Positions 10,892 to 24,500 of a DNA stretch of 64,000 bases are shown here, in pieces. How positions within the stretch are numbered: the first letter of the stretch is position 1; the number at the start of each line of letters is the position of its first letter. Both the position numbers and the translations under genes were made by a program. The stretch comes from Deuterostichococcus epilithicus (taxonomy: Eukaryota; Chlorophyta; Trebouxiophyceae; Prasiolales; Stichococcaceae): positions 1,116,001 to 1,180,000 of the forward strand of contig JAVTLE010000014.1 of assembly GCA_033439295.1 (NCBI GenBank). Reading direction: 5' to 3'. Below the pieces are notes generated by a model that was not told where the DNA came from, did no database searches, and saw only the letters and a list, made by a program, of their open reading frames with translations.

Positions 10892-13800
10892 TCAGCCAAC
10901 CGCCTGCAGAAGCTGCTCAGCATCGCCGACGCTGGAGGAGTGCGGCTTCTGCAGCAGCGGTGCGGCGCTGCCGTGCACCGAGACGAACTCCCGCAGCGTC
11001 GTCCTGCCCAGCGGCACTGCTGTTAGCGTGCCTGCTGACGCGGCTACCACCTGCAACAAGAGGATCACCGATCCGGAATCGCGAGTGTCCAGGCTCACAT
11101 CACCGCATGGCGCACGCTGCTGCAGCATTGCAAGGTCGCAGCAAATGTTGTACTCCGGAACAGCGTCGAAGAGACACACCTCGACAGCCACATAATCGCC
11201 GGCGTGTGCTCGCACAGCGGCATCAGTGGCGCTGCCCCTCTCAAGGCCGCTGTAGGCGGCGGGCATCATCGCGTCAGGGAAGACGACGCGCTTCATCGTG
11301 TCGGTGCGCCCCGTCAGACATGCTGCATCCCGCTTTGAGGGTCCCTGCACCAGCACCTGGGACACGGGACACAAAAACGTCGTGGTGAGACGCTCTGGGC
11401 CTGGAACTTGACTGGGCGCTGCGGGTTCCCAGAACACAAGCTCGACGACCAGCCAGCAGGCAGCAGACACTGCTCCCAGACTCCCTGTCGTGGACGCGCT
11501 CTGCGATTCGTGTCCACATCGTGTGCTGCTGAATGATCGCAATGCGTCTGAAGGTTGGAAGGAGACGGCACCAGGTGGCACCGGCCGATCTCGGCGCCCA
11601 TGGAAGCGGGCAGCCCGGCTCGGTAGGTGGCGATGATCTCCTGCAGCCGCGCCATCTTGACCGCCTCTGGCACATCGTCCTGCGGCCGCCACATCAACTC
11701 CAGTCAATCACACCCTGCACAGCTGCACGTGGGCACAGCGTTAGTGGCACACCAGGGGTATGTACCCCTAGGCATAACATCTACCTTCATCGTCTAAGCC
11801 TAAACCGCCTCCATCATCCAGCCGTCATCGTGGCTGCATTCAGCTCTTCCTCGGTTCACACATTGCACGTCTGCATGCAGGCGCACCGCAGAAGCGCTGG
11901 AGCCGCATGTCCTCACCCGCGCGGGACACGTCACACAGCAGACCAGCTGAGTTGCAGACGCTTGTTGAGGCAGGTAAGGCACGTCAGCAGAGTACGGCCG
12001 GTGAACTAGAACCAAAATGGCGGGTTCCTGGGAAGAACCGCACCTCCAGGTGGCGCGCAGCAGCGGTCTTGTCGCGCTGGGAGTAGGCGAACATGAAGGC
12101 GGAGTCGAAGTTGGTGGCTCGCATCAGATCCATTGTGGCTTCGTGCTCCTCGTCTGTCTCGCCGCAGAAGCCTGTGACCGAAAGCCAAACTGGAAATCAT
12201 GACGGATGGTAGAATCAATACTGGGAAAAAGCCCCAGCCGCACGCTGCGCGTTGCCAACCATCGTTCGGCGCCCGGAGCCGCTGCCGCGCTGGCAGGTGC
12301 TGTTCGATCATCGTCACGAGCGCAAGCCAAGAGGGACAGGCAGGCAGATGCAGGATTCCATCCGTGACAGCTTGAGCAGGCGCCCCTGCAAGCTCCAGCA
12401 GGTGCCGGTCCCAAGACATATGCAGGGCATGCCGGAACATCGTGCACCTGCGATGATGTCGGTGGACAGCGCGACGCTCGGGATGCGCTGCCGCACATGG
12501 GCGACGAGTGCATCGTACGCCTCCCGCGTGTAGCCGCGCTTCATGCGGGCCAGCATGGAGGAGGCGCCGCTCTGCGCCGGCATGTGCAGCTGGTTGCACA
12601 CATTGTGGTTCTCCGAGATCACCTGCGATGCAACGCACCCGGATTCCCTCCATATCTTGCAGGACACATGAAAGCCACAGAAGTGGCTGTGCTGCGCTGC
12701 GACGCTCTTGGAAAAGGGAGGTGAAAACCAAAACCAAACCTCCAAAACAGCGATGCAAACGTAAGCAGAAAGCAGGAACGATCCTGATGGGGATGGTGCC
12801 ATGCACGGAGTGGCGCGAGTCCAGTGCGTGGAGTGGCGCGAAAATCATCTCCATTCGGGTATCGCCATTGGCAGACCCCACCTGCAGGACGTTGTCGGAG
12901 AACTCCTTCGGGTGCGGCGAAGTGAAGCGCACGCGCATCTCGGGGTCCACGCAGGCCACCCGGTCCAGCAGCTCGGCAAAGGGCACTGCGCCCGCACGGT
13001 TGGGCCGGTACACGCTGCTGAAGCCCTGCGGCAAAGCGCGTCTGGCAGGCTGGGCGAGCATGCACCATGTGCAGTACCATGAGCCGGCAGGCGCCCTGGC
13101 CGTGCGGTGCAGGTGCAGAAGAGGTGTTCCATGCCAGATGGAGGTCCGGGAGCGTTCGGAGTGCTGTTCAGCACACGCTCGCAGGCAGCGCCGGCAGCAG
13201 GCGCGCTGCAACGCTCGCCAGCGCACCTCGGCGTAGACCGAGGCTGAGTCTCCGTCTGGCAGCCGGCGAGCGCCGCCCGATGGGGTCCGGTCCGCGTACG
13301 AATTCACGTTCTGGCCCAGCAGGGTGACCTCCTTGACGCCTCCGTCGGACAGCATTCGCACCTGCGACGGCCAGGCAAGGCCAATCGAGCGCAGTCGTGC
13401 AAGCGCCGAGTGTTTGGGCTTGCAGCACAGCGACGGAGGCCAGCCAGGGGTGGCGCAGGGACCATGGCACCTCGTCACTGTGCTTCACCATGCACATCAC
13501 TGACGACCACATTCGATGCAAAGCTGTCAGAGCGCCATAAAAGCGGGCGACTCTCTTGTAACCTTCCGCACCTCGTCCAGGATGGAGGCCATGGGGCGGC
13601 TGCGCTCGCGGCCGCGCGTGAAGGGCACGATGCAGAAGGCGCACATGTTGTTGCAGCCGCGCATGATAGACAGGAAGGCCGATGTCGTGCCGCTCGGCCG
13701 TAGCGGCACCACGTCCGCATATGTCTCCTCCAGGCTGAGCTGCACGTTCATCGCCGTCTGCCGACCGCTCTCCTCGGTGCCCTGCGTCACACCATCGGAG

Positions 13801-14991
13801 AAGTGATTTCGCTCAAATACGCATGCCGTGGGCCACCAGCCACATCTGCCAGAAGGCCCGCGGCGGCGCACAGCGCCGGCTCAGTGCCAGCTGTGTGGCA
13901 GGGGTCCTGTGCGGTCCTCGCAAGGTGCAACTCCACCATGATGTTACCATTACCAAGATGATTCCAAGTCCGACGCTTGGGACAGCGCGCAAAGCATCAA
14001 ACCCACCTGCACGGCGGCGATGAGGCGCGGCAAGTCCCTGTAGGCGTCCGGCCCCGCCACCAGATCGACCAGCTTATCAGTTTCCAGCAGCCGTCCCTTG
14101 AGGCGCTCTGCCATGCAGCCCAGCACGCCCAGCACCGGCCGCCGCGCATGCACCTGCCGCCGCTGCCACCGCGTCTGATGGCTGCCATCCTTGCCGCCGC
14201 CAAGCATGGTTGCGCGCGCGCTGCCCAGCCACGCCCAGATACGATGCTCGGCGCCTGCACGGTCAAGCGGTGCTCGTCTCACGGTGCAGTCGGGTTGACA
14301 TTGATTTGAGATGGAATGTAGAGTCATTCCTTGGGTCAGGCGGACGGCTCCTTCTGGTGGGTGTTAAAAGAGCAAACGCTTATCGCCGCACCTTCCCGGA
14401 TGGCACACGTGTTGACGAGCACCACGTCCGCGTCTCTCATGACCTCCGTCTGCTCGTAGCCCGCGTCCCGCAGGATCGAGAGCACCACCTGCGTGACCAG
14501 CGGCATTGATGACTACCACCTTGACATGTTGTTCAGTGTGGGGAGTGATTGCGAGATGTGGAGGCTACACTAGATACTCAGGCCCACCTCGCTGTCGCTG
14601 ACATTCATCTGGCAGCCCATCGTCTGGATGAACGCCCGCTTGCGCCGCTGCGCCGGCGCATTGCCCGGGGGGTCCCGCGTGGCGTCCGCCGCCGCCGCGA
14701 CCTGAGTGCGCACAACCCATCCGTTATTGACCCTTTGTCAGCACCAGGGGGACCATCGGATCGCTGATTGGCATACACTGTCGACACAGCTTCGATGCAC
14801 AGTGGGCGCACCTGCTCAAAGCCTGAGCCTACTGCCGGCTCGCCGGCGCCACCTCGGATGAAGTCTGCCAAGTCTGGGCCGTCCCGCAGCCTGGCCGAGA
14901 GCGTGCAGGGAGCAGTGCTCTGGAGCCTCTGGGCAGCCTCTGTGCATGATGCCGTCCTGGCCAGCCGTCGGGAAAGGTGTCGCAGGAGCAT
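10892..14991 (-). CDS. CDK5RAP1: CDK5RAP1/MiaB-type tRNA methylthiotransferase
   Basis: Radical-SAM enzyme that converts i6A37 to ms2i6A in tRNA. Eleven exons: 14991-14812, 14701-14588, 14488-14392, 14254-14007, 13781-13572, 13361-13227, 13025-12882, 12622-12448, 12171-12044, 11679-11572, 11356-10892, about 667 residues, all in phase. The N-terminus [16 protein letters not shown] looks like a mitochondrial presequence. The MTTase domain has [25 protein letters not shown] and [11 protein letters not shown], supplying the first cluster's three cysteines. The radical-SAM motif is [20 protein letters not shown] (CxxxCxxC), followed by [25 protein letters not shown] and [25 protein letters not shown]-like C-terminus starts after [10 protein letters not shown]. 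The GTG at 15024 is in frame, but the ATG at 14991 is the better start. Confidence 0.95.
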
Positions 14992-15316
14992 TGTGTGTGG
15001 GATGCAGGCTGGTGGGCACAGCACGATGAAACCACAACGGCAAGTTGAGGTGCCTCGAAGCTAATTTAACCTTGCATTTGGGGTTATTAATTGCGAAAGA
15101 CGGCAATGGCCGGCAAATTTGGCAGGACGGAACCGCTACTACAGTGCCCTGCTGAGACATCTGGCGGCATCGGCGGATGTACAGGTAGATGAAGACAGAT
15201 GAAGACAATCTGACAGTGCAGTGGTCCAGACTCCAGCTACTCCACAATAGCATTGTTATTGTCAATTGTGATTGTCAAACAAACTGCAATGAAATGCTCG
15301 GCATTCAAGTGGGACG
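14992..15316. other. Short head-to-tail spacer
   Basis: About 325 bases separate the start of the CDK5RAP1-type gene from the stop of the next minus-strand gene. No gene was seen; it should hold the CDK5RAP1 promoter. Confidence 0.6.
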
Positions 15317-16953
15317 TCAGGTAAGCTGGAGACTCCTACTGCTCACTGCAGTCCCTCTGCCGTCTATGCGCATAGCGGAGCCGTCCACCTCGACAAACGC
15401 GTATGCATTGCCGCCCTCCGGAGCTGTGACCCCAGGAAGATGCGTCACAAGCAGAATTGTTCAAACAGCAGGTCTTGCTTAGGTTCAGGACACAGGCTGA
15501 ACAAACATGCCGCACCTTCCAGCATCGCCTCGAGCGTGATGAAGTGCCGCCCATCAATCTCAGCGTAGCCGCCCACATGGTCATGGCCGCAGAAGAACAC
15601 CGCGAAAGCCGGGCTGCCCAGCAACACGTCCTGCAGCTCACGCCAGTTCCACGCCATGTGCGTGGGGCGCGCAGCGCCTGCAAAACACTGCAATGTGTTG
15701 CTAAGGGCGACATCGCGGGAGAGCTTGGGAGTTGCCAGCATGCTGCGCAGACGCACCTTGCCCCACTTGATGGTGTGCTGCCACGAGCAGACGGTCGCCA
15801 GCTACCTCTGCTGCAGCCAGCTCCGACCTAAGCCACCTGTATCCGCCAGCAGGGTCCCCATTGGGCTGAGTCCACGCCGTGACGCAATGCCTGATACAGG
15901 AGGTCACTCATGTACTGACCAGCACATGGCGCTCATCTGCTTGGCATATGGGCAGTCCTAGCCACCCACCCACCGCACTTGCTCAGCGCCGCAGCCGCCG
16001 TTCCACGAGGCCATCTGGGGGTCGGCATCGCTCATGGGGTGGGTCTCAAGGTACTGCTGGGCCTCCTGCGCCAGCGGCGCATCTGCCGAGAATCCACTGT
16101 GGCCACTCATCTCCTGCAGGGTGCCACGTGGTGTCTCAGGTCCTGGCAGCGACCGGCTGAAGCACAGGAGGTAGCGGCTTTGAGCTTTGACAAGAGATTG
16201 CATTCCCGCAGCCGGCAGTCAGCGAGGCGGTCCCCGCAGCACCGTCGTGTCCAGTATGATGAGGCGCCATCCTGGAGCGATCGGCCGCGTGCGGTAGCTG
16301 GCGCCAATGCCGAGCCGCCGCAGCAGCGCCGCTCGCTCCACAGCCAGGCAGTGGTTCCCAACAACGTGGTGGACCTCCAGCGTACCTGCCTGCGGTCGAT
16401 GAATTGCAGTTCTGAGCCCGTCGACATTAGCCATAGCCATGCACACTTCGCAGCCACCGCTTGCCAAGATGCGCCATGCATACAGAGTCACGCAATTACC
16501 GCTCGTAAATGGTGGATTGCATTCCTGAATGATGGTCGTCAGCAGAGCCAGCGCGCGCATGAGGAAGTGACTTACCAGCCGGTCAAAGGCGCTGGCGACC
16601 CGCTCAAAGTCGGCCTGCGTGCTCTGCGGCGTCGCATTGCCGTCAATGATGTCGCCCAGCGTCAGCACGAATGCAAGGTCAGTCGTGTGCGCCAGCCAGT
16701 CTCCTATGGCACCATCTAGGCATGCTGCTGCCTGGCGGTACCGCTGCGTGCGGCCCTCCGAATTGCCATTGGCCTGTTTCGGCACGCATACGAGTATCAG
16801 ACGGCTCCAAAGTCTTTTGGAGCACCGCGCATGCGAGGCAATTTGCTGTCAAACCTTCGAGCCGCACTGCCGCGTGCATGGCACGGGAGCGGCGGCACAA
16901 ACCTTGTCAGCATGCTGCACATCGGCCACCAGGCCGAACTGGCAGCTTGTCAT
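15317..16953 (-). CDS. ADPRM: ADP-ribose/CDP-alcohol diphosphatase (Mn-dependent)
   Basis: Calcineurin-like metallophosphoesterase expected to hydrolyse ADP-ribose, CDP-choline and similar diphosphates. Seven exons: 16953-16903, 16773-16576, 16374-16243, 16113-15974, 15836-15757, 15677-15516, 15423-15317, about 289 residues, close to family size. It starts MTSCQFGLVADVQHADK, carrying the metal-binding D-x-Q. Further motifs are RTQRYRQAA, FVLTLGDIIDGN (GD), VVGNHCLA (GNH), SWNGGCGAEQVRWL, LLVAAHHQV (second histidine) and VFFCGHDHVGGYAE (GHxH). It ends MRIDGRGTAVSSRSLQLT. Phases agree throughout. The HHQV site has a glutamine where an H-x-P is common. The product is probably cytosolic, as no targeting peptide is visible. 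Confidence 0.93.
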
Positions 16954-18555
16954 GATGCAAAGCCAACTGGCACGAAGCAGCAGCAAATTCACCCCAACTG
17001 AAGCGTTCGCAAGGCCACAGCGCTGCTGTCTGACAGGGGATTGCTCCTTTAGAATCGAGACGATTGCGGTGAGCTAATTGAGGAATGTGTCGAGATACTC
17101 TCACGGTCAACATCCATTGGTATATCAAGATAAGAAACGCAGCTAATTGCGCCATGCACGACAAAAGATGCTGCTCCGCATGCTGACGACGGTGGAACCC
17201 ATCATGTGTCATGCGCAGCTAGTCCCAGCCTGCTTGCGCAACTTCAGCCCCATGCGTTCAGGCAGAGCAAAGCAGGCGAGCCCTCAGTGATTGTCTCCTT
17301 TGGCGACAGACGTTGCGGCAGTTGTGGCGTGACTGCTGATCCGCCGACTTGAGTCTGCGGGCTCTGCTTCAGAGCCTGCCATGTGCGTGTGATATCCCAC
17401 GGTCCTGCAGGAGGCGGTGGGCAGGTCAGCCGCCACCAATTGAGTCTTCAGCGCCTAGCAATATGCAGTTTGGCAGTCGCAGCAAGCGCGCACAGGGATT
17501 GTGCAGGTAGGCTATCTTTGCGATCGAGTCAAATACGTGGAGGACCAAACCGGGCTGGGGCCTGCATGCCGTCGGCCCTGCTCACTTTCCAGTCTCTTCA
17601 GATGGTTTTTTGAGCTAATCTGGGGCGTTGGCACGCTGCCCCCTTGCCGGGCATGCTGAAGAGCTTTTGGCTCCTGGCCTCGTGCTGGGCAGTTGTTTTA
17701 GAGGCTCGCCCGTGCTGCGGCTCGTTTTTAATCGCCTATTGAGCTTCCTTGGGCATCAGCTTTGACCGCGGCATCGTGAGATAGCTTGCACCTTGGTATT
17801 TGCAATTTGCATCAGCCCCTGCTTAAACTGGCTGACTGTGCTGGATCATGCGATGGCAGGAGGATGTTGGCGGCGTGTGCCGAGGCATAGGGGAAGGGAG
17901 ATCAGCCAGAAATGGAGGTGCGACTGCATGCTTGCTGCATTGAGGAAATGCTTTGTCCTGCCGACTCGTTGCCAGCCACTGCTCGAGACCAAAGCCGATG
18001 GTTGACCTGCTGCAAATCAATTCTTGCAATGTCGATCCACGATCATGATGTGTCCCGCGAGAATTCACAATCTCCAGCAAGCTTCATGAGCATGCTTCAA
18101 GTGCCGGAGAATTGTGTTTGACCGCTGCGTCAGCAGGCGACAGCATTTTGCCAAGGGGTGTGCACGCTGCTTCGGAATCACTGCGCCCTGGTACATACTT
18201 CCGACGACCCGCTTTGACCCTTTGTGCAGGACAATATGAGGGACCAGCACGATCCGGAGGAGTCGGATGCATTGGACGCGCTCGGCTCACTTGCCAACTT
18301 TGCTGGGTGCGCGTTGTGCCCTGCTGCTACATGCTGAGGCTCATTGTGCACTCGCTTGGTGACACGGCTCATTGTGCACTCGCTTGGTGACACCTGATGC
18401 AAAGTGTCGCGTGAGGCGGGCAGGGCTTGCACGCAAACATGTGTAACGCTGCTTGCGTGTGCATTTCGGCTGTCTTGCCAGGAAGAGGAGCGAAGGTTCC
18501 TCCGCCTGCGTGTCCTTGACGAGCTCCGACTTGGTGATGCTTCTCTTAGTTTGAC
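16954..18555. other. 1.6 kb spacer upstream of the giant gene
   Basis: Divergent start regions of the ADPRM-type and giant genes. No supported coding exon. Lower in GC than the flanking exons, and contains one perfect tandem duplication (18339-18393). Presumably holds the promoter and leader of the giant gene. Confidence 0.5.
18339..18393. repeat. 27-base tandem duplication
   Basis: GCTCATTGTGCACTCGCTTG followed by GTGACAC occurs at 18339-18365 and again at 18367-18393, separated by a single G. The two copies are identical, which suggests a recent slippage or duplication. Confidence 0.9.
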
Positions 18556-21500
18556 ATGGCACGCACTCGCATTATCAGAGCGGAGCAGCAGGCGGAGCTG
18601 GCGGCGGCGCAGCGGGCGCGGGAGGGGCGGCAGGAAGATGGCTCGGGCAGTGAAGGCGGCGGCGGGGAGGAGGGTGACGAGGGCATGCTGCCGCCCAGCA
18701 AGCCCTTCACGCGCACGATGCAGAAGCAGGAGAAGGATGCGCTGCAGAAGTGGGTGCAGTGCGCGCGGTGCAACCAGTGGCGCAAGGTGGGCACTGTGCA
18801 CGCTCTGGATGCCAAAACCCTGGATGACAAAAGTTCGTGGTGTCTCTCGGGACGGTGCACATGGGCAGCTGCGACTCCTGGCAGCTGCGATGCAACCTAA
18901 CGTCGGATGCGACAGCTTTGATTGCACTCACATCTGGCGGCACAGCAGTCCGGGAGCATTTGGGACCGCTCCAAGGCAGAGGAAGCCTGGCCTCCTTGGC
19001 GCCGAGGCGCCCAAGCAGCCCGAACGGCTCAGCAGTACTGGGTCAGGTGTTCCAGCCACTGGAGGCACATCCCAGAGCAGACTATGACCAATTTTCCTGG
19101 TGCTTCGCTGCAGGTGCCGTATGACGTGGTGGACGATGATATCCCGGACGCGTGGACGTGCTCCGAGAACATGTGGGACCCTGCGCACAAGTCCTGCTCC
19201 ATCCCCCAGGCGCTGTCCGACGAGCAGATCGACGAGATCCTAATGCAGCAGGTGGGCTGCACCGGGTGCCTTTGCAATCGCTCGCCGGCTGAGCACGCTT
19301 TGGAGGATGACTTCGGCATGCGCAAAGGGATGTTGCCGACCAATGGTCACATGCCAATGCTGCAGGGTGAGATGGACCACGATGCTGGGGAGGCGGTCGC
19401 GGCCCAGCTGCACGTCGACACAGGGTGAGACTCGAGGGAATTGCGCTTGGCATTGAGCATTTGAAGAAGCAACAAGCTCAGTCTACCGGCACTCATCAAG
19501 CACAGATCCTGTTCGACCGTCAGAAGGCCAGCATCACAGCACTCCCCATCCATTGCTCCAGATACATGGCGGCAAAGGACGACGACGTGGACTACGACGA
19601 CCCGGCAACATATGGCGTGGTGCCCATCCGCGGCGGCAGCCGCGCGCGCGCCGCGGCCCGCAACGGCTCCCCCAGCGCGGCGGTTGCGGCAGCGGCGGGC
19701 GATGCCTTCGGCAAGCTGTCTGCTGCCAGCCGCGCCGCCGGCCGCGGTGTGCTTGGCTACGGCGGCGTCAGCGCCGCGGGCTCGGCGGCGCGGCCTGGCA
19801 GTGCCGGGCGCGGCGGGAGGGCGCACAGCGGCCGGGCGGCGCGCGGTGGCANCGGGAGCGGCCGCGGCCGCGGCCGCATTGGGCGCGGGCTTAGTGAGGC
19901 GGCCGCCGCACTGCTGGACATGGGCTTTGCGGAGGACGAAGTGGATGCGGTGAGCGTTGCTGCCACCGCCACTGGATCCCCATTACGGCACTTCCCACAC
20001 CCCGCAGAGCTGTGGCCTCTGCCTGGCCATTCAATGGCATAGTCTCCTTCCACCTGCTGCACATCCTGGCTGCGTCAATCGGCTGAGTGCCTGAGTGGCA
20101 TCACAAACCGGGGCCGATGTTTTGCTTTTTGGGTCTGTGCAGGAGGGGCAGGCGGCATTCGCCGCATATGATGCCATGCCTGCTGCTGCGGCGGCGCCCA
20201 GCCCTTTTCCGCCTGGCGCCTTCCGCCCCCGCCAAGTCGTCTGGGCAAAGGTGACACACTGCACAATCCACAACCGGAGCCACTCGCCCCCTAAGCTTTG
20301 GTGTGCAGCTTCAAATCGCTGCGGCGGTGGCAGTTTCAGGGTTGTCTGAGATCATGGCCTTATCAGCGCGTTCGATCAGGAAGGAGCTCATCTGAGAAAG
20401 GATACCTTGCTCTGGCGCTGCCAGGTGGAGGGCCATGACTGGTGGCCGGCGCGGGTGGTCCGGCGGCGCGCGGTGCCGCGGGAGGTGGGGCCGCCGCCGG
20501 GCGCCCCAGCCTACGTGCGCCACCACATCCCAGTGGTGTTCTTCACGCGCAAGGGCATCCCTGGGGAGGTGGACGAGGGCATGGACTCTGCGACCGGAGC
20601 GCTGGCTGCGTGCATGCGTGCCCTCAAGGCGTCAGGTGAGTTTGGCAGATGAGGTCGTCGAATCCCCAGGAATGCCTCGCGGCAGCATGCCTGCAGGAGG
20701 ACAAGACGCTGCAGAAAGATGCTGTGACCCGCTGATTCGCCACGTTTCCGTCATGCAATGCACCGCAGCGGCGCTGCAGAAACCTCACACAGCAGGCGCC
20801 TGGCCTGCGACGGGCTCAGCTTCCAACACCCTGCGCGCTCGCAGGGCACCCAGAGGACAGGGAGAAGGATGCCAGCAGCGGCGACGACGAGGCGGAGTTC
20901 GCCTGGCTGCCCGTCAATGCGCTGCGCCCCTTTGCCGACGGCAAGCAGGAGGGCATCGGCAACACCTCCCAGGACCCCACGCTGCAGGTCTGTCTGCTCG
21001 GGGTTTGGGTTTGGTGTGGGTGCCTGGCTCGGATGCCTGTTGTCTTCAGACGGAGATCCCTGCTGTGTGTCTCGGGCACACAATTGTGAGCCCTTACACA
21101 CGCACGGCAGCTGTCCGCCCAGTGCATCGCCAGCACCGCCTGCGATACGAAAGCTGCGCACTTGATGAGGAATGCGACAAAGCCTAGCGGCAGTGCCAGA
21201 TGCGAGCTGCGGCGCCCAGCACGCCTGCCGCCGTGATGCAGGAGTGCATCAAGGCGGCGGAGCAGGCGGAACGTGCGCAGGCGCAGAGCTTAGCGCTGCG
21301 GCTGGCGTCCGCCGGCTCGGGCGCCGCGCCCGCCATTGCGGAGGAAGACACCGACTCTGACGGAGGTGGGGCGGCCGCACCCTTGCACATGGGGCTGGAA
21401 CAGGACACAGATCTGCTTGCACAACCGATGCTGTGGAGAGGCTGTGAAGAGAGGCTCGTCATGGCGGGACTCCCAGCCATCACCGGATGTGCAGCCGATC

Positions 21501-24500
21501 CAGGCAACTTTCATCGCGCCTGCGGGGTGGAGGTGTTGGCGGTGATGAACCGATGGTCGGATTGCGTGCAGGGTGGGGCCTGCCGCCGCCGACGGAGCAG
21601 GTGCCGACACCCAGGCGGGGCGGCAGGGGCCGCGGGCGTCGGGGCCGCGGCGGCCGGGGCGGNCGCGGNNTGCGGGGGNGCGNCCGCGGCNGGGCGGNGC
21701 GGCGGTGGCCGCGCCGACGACTTCGACTCGGTGTGGCTCCTGGTCCCTGCAGATGCGTGCAAACGCTGCACGCATCAAAGGCATGGACATCTGGGCCTGC
21801 GCGCTCTGACGTCGTCTTCTGACATGTCATTGGTCAGGTCTGCCCCGGCTAGCTGCCAATCACCCGCTGCTGGCTTGCGGTGGTGCTGCACGAAGGCACC
21901 TGAGACGTGTTTCTACACCAGTAACCCGCACCGCCCTCTCATGTCGACAGTCGTTGTTGTGCGCCTGTTCCGACGTCTGCTCTTGGCCCCTATGCAGGAC
22001 ACGGAGAGCGTGGACCTGGCGGCAGAGGGGCACACCGGCGCCGACGGGCAGCGCGTGGTGGTGGACACCATCCTCGGCTGGCGCTGGCCGCTCACGGAGC
22101 AGGAGAAGGCCGACGAGCAGTGCGCCTTTTTCGTCCGCCCTTTCGGCTGGTCGCCTGCATTGCTGCTCCCCTGGCGCATAGGCGAGACCTCGCGGTCGCG
22201 GTCATGCAAGAGGCTGTCGTATCTGTGGGCGGGAGGTTCTCAGTGCCGCTGCAGACGGCAGCTGGCTCGGAAGTCTTTTGGAGGCGAGCAAACTGCTCTT
22301 CAAGCTTCGATCCGGCAGCCAGCAGCCTTCATCACAGCGCGACAACTTGGTATGTATCCTGCCATGCTACAGGGAGGCGGCAAAGCGGTATGCATCAGAG
22401 AGCCGGCGGCGCCTCCAGGCCATGCGCGGGGACGCCGCCAGCGCCGGCGGCTCGCCGACCGCGGCAGCGCTGCCAGACCCAGCCGACGTCCCCGCCGCCA
22501 NGCCGCCGCCGCCGAGTGCCATTGCCAGCGGCGGTGCGAGAGCGGCGGCGCCGCCAAAGGAGGCTGCAGGTGCCGCAGCGGCAGCGGATGCCGCAGCGGC
22601 CGCGGAGGCGCCGTCGGCTGCGGCGCCGGGGGGCAAGCCGGCGGCGGCAGACGCCGCGGAGCCGATGCACCAGGATGAGGCGGATGCGGTGGAGGCGCTG
22701 CTGGCGGCCGCGTCTGGCGACATCGACCAGCCCAGCGGCGACGCCGCAGGTGGTTGACTGCAGCCCAGTGCTCTTGGAACGATTTTGCTCTGAATGCTGT
22801 GCAGTCCCCGCAGCAGCGCGCTGCTGTGCTGCAGCCTGTAGAGATACCCTTGCAAGGCTATTGTGGACCGCCGCCGTGTCCTGCTTGCGAGCCGGCTTGG
22901 TATTGGGCTCCCACAGAGGTCTCCATTTCTCCTAGGTGGATGATCTGGGGCTCAACTCGCTGCTGACGTGCAGCTGTGTGCATCCCTCACAGCCGGCCGC
23001 GTGGCAGAGTACCTGGTAAAGTGGCTGGGCAAGGCGCATGTGCACAACGAGTGGGTGCCGCGCGAGCTGCTGCTGCGCATCGCCAAGCGAAAGCTCATGA
23101 ACTTTGAGCGCCGCTGCGGGTGCGTCCTCGGCGCTGTCTTTGCGATGCCGTTAAGCCGTCCGTCATCACACCTGCTGCTGACCCTGGCCGTCTGGCTCTG
23201 AGGTGTGCTTGCAGTATTCCATGTCAGATGGAGCGTTTCAACAGCTTGTCGCAATGTGCACCGCACAGGGACGCGCCGTGCAATGAGATGGACGTCTCGT
23301 GGAGGGTGCCGCAGCGCTTTGTGTCGCGGCGGCCGTCGCCCACCGGCCCCGGCTGGGAGGCCCTGGTCAAGTGGACCAACCTGGGCTACGACCAGTGCAC
23401 CTGGGAGGTGCGTCGGGTGTTTGGGACTGCCACTGCGTGCCCAGACGCCCCTGGCCACCCCCAGTCAGCACTGATGTGGGGCTGCTCGCGGTGCAGCGCC
23501 TCGCATGACCTTGCGCCAAAGCCTGCTGTGCGCGAAGGAATTGCCCTTGCATCTAGGGCCGAGAGGGACCCACGCCTTTCAGCTCGTATCACCTTTGTGA
23601 TGTGGTGACGCCTGCGCCCAGCTCTGCTCCCGTTTGCGTCCTGACAGGCGGTCCCTCTCTTCCGGCACAGCCCTTCTGGACACCGCAACCACACTGAAAC
23701 ACAACCACGCTGAGGTTATTCTCGCACGCAGGTGGAGGGCGAGGGCGTGCTGGTGATGCCGCAGTACCTTGGGCTGCACAAGGCCCTGTGGGAGCGGCAG
23801 CAGTCGGCGATGCGCCGCTCCCAGCCGGAGGCGCTCGCTGTCGCCGAGGCCGCCAAGCAGGTGGGCACATCACGCGTCACCCCTGTACGCTTTTCTGGAT
23901 TGTTGGACCGCGCTACGGCGGCATCATGCGTGGTGCTTCATCCTGCGCGCCAGGCTGCAGGTCAATGCACTCCAGTGATCAGCGGCTTCTGCGTGGCCGT
24001 GTCTGCACGCCAGCCGCAGCAGCTGCGGCAGTCCCGCGTGCCAGCCTTGGCCGCTGCAGTCGGTGGCTGACGAGGCACCGTCTGCCACCAGCAGTCTCAA
24101 CCGTTGGGTCGAAATGTAGCCTGCTTTGCACATGCGCAGGCAGCGGCGGCGAGCACGCCGGAGGTGACGGAGCAGCCGGAGTGGGTGCGCGGCGGGCGGC
24201 TGTACCCGCACCAGCTGGACGCGGTGAACTGGCTGCGCCGCCAGTGGGCCGCCGACCGCCCTGTGCTCGTCGGCGACGACGTGGGCCTCGGCAAGACCGC
24301 CACCGTCATTGCCTTCCTGCAGTCGCTCAGGTGCGGCGCGCCTGCCTTGCGGCTGCAACCCCCTGAACCCTACAATATCAAACCCTGAGCGCGGCGCGAC
24401 CAGGCCCCGGGTGAGGTGCAGCGGCTGCTGAGCCGCTGCGACAGGATTGACAGGGGCGGCCTTTTTCAGCGGGGCACACCGTTTGGAGAGGTTGCATGGA

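Noticed and set aside
12006-13478. A 490-codon open frame on the minus strand
   Set aside because: It runs through introns of the CDK5RAP1-type gene. The true exons use changing frames, confirmed by the radical-SAM and MTTase motifs, so this is not an independent protein.
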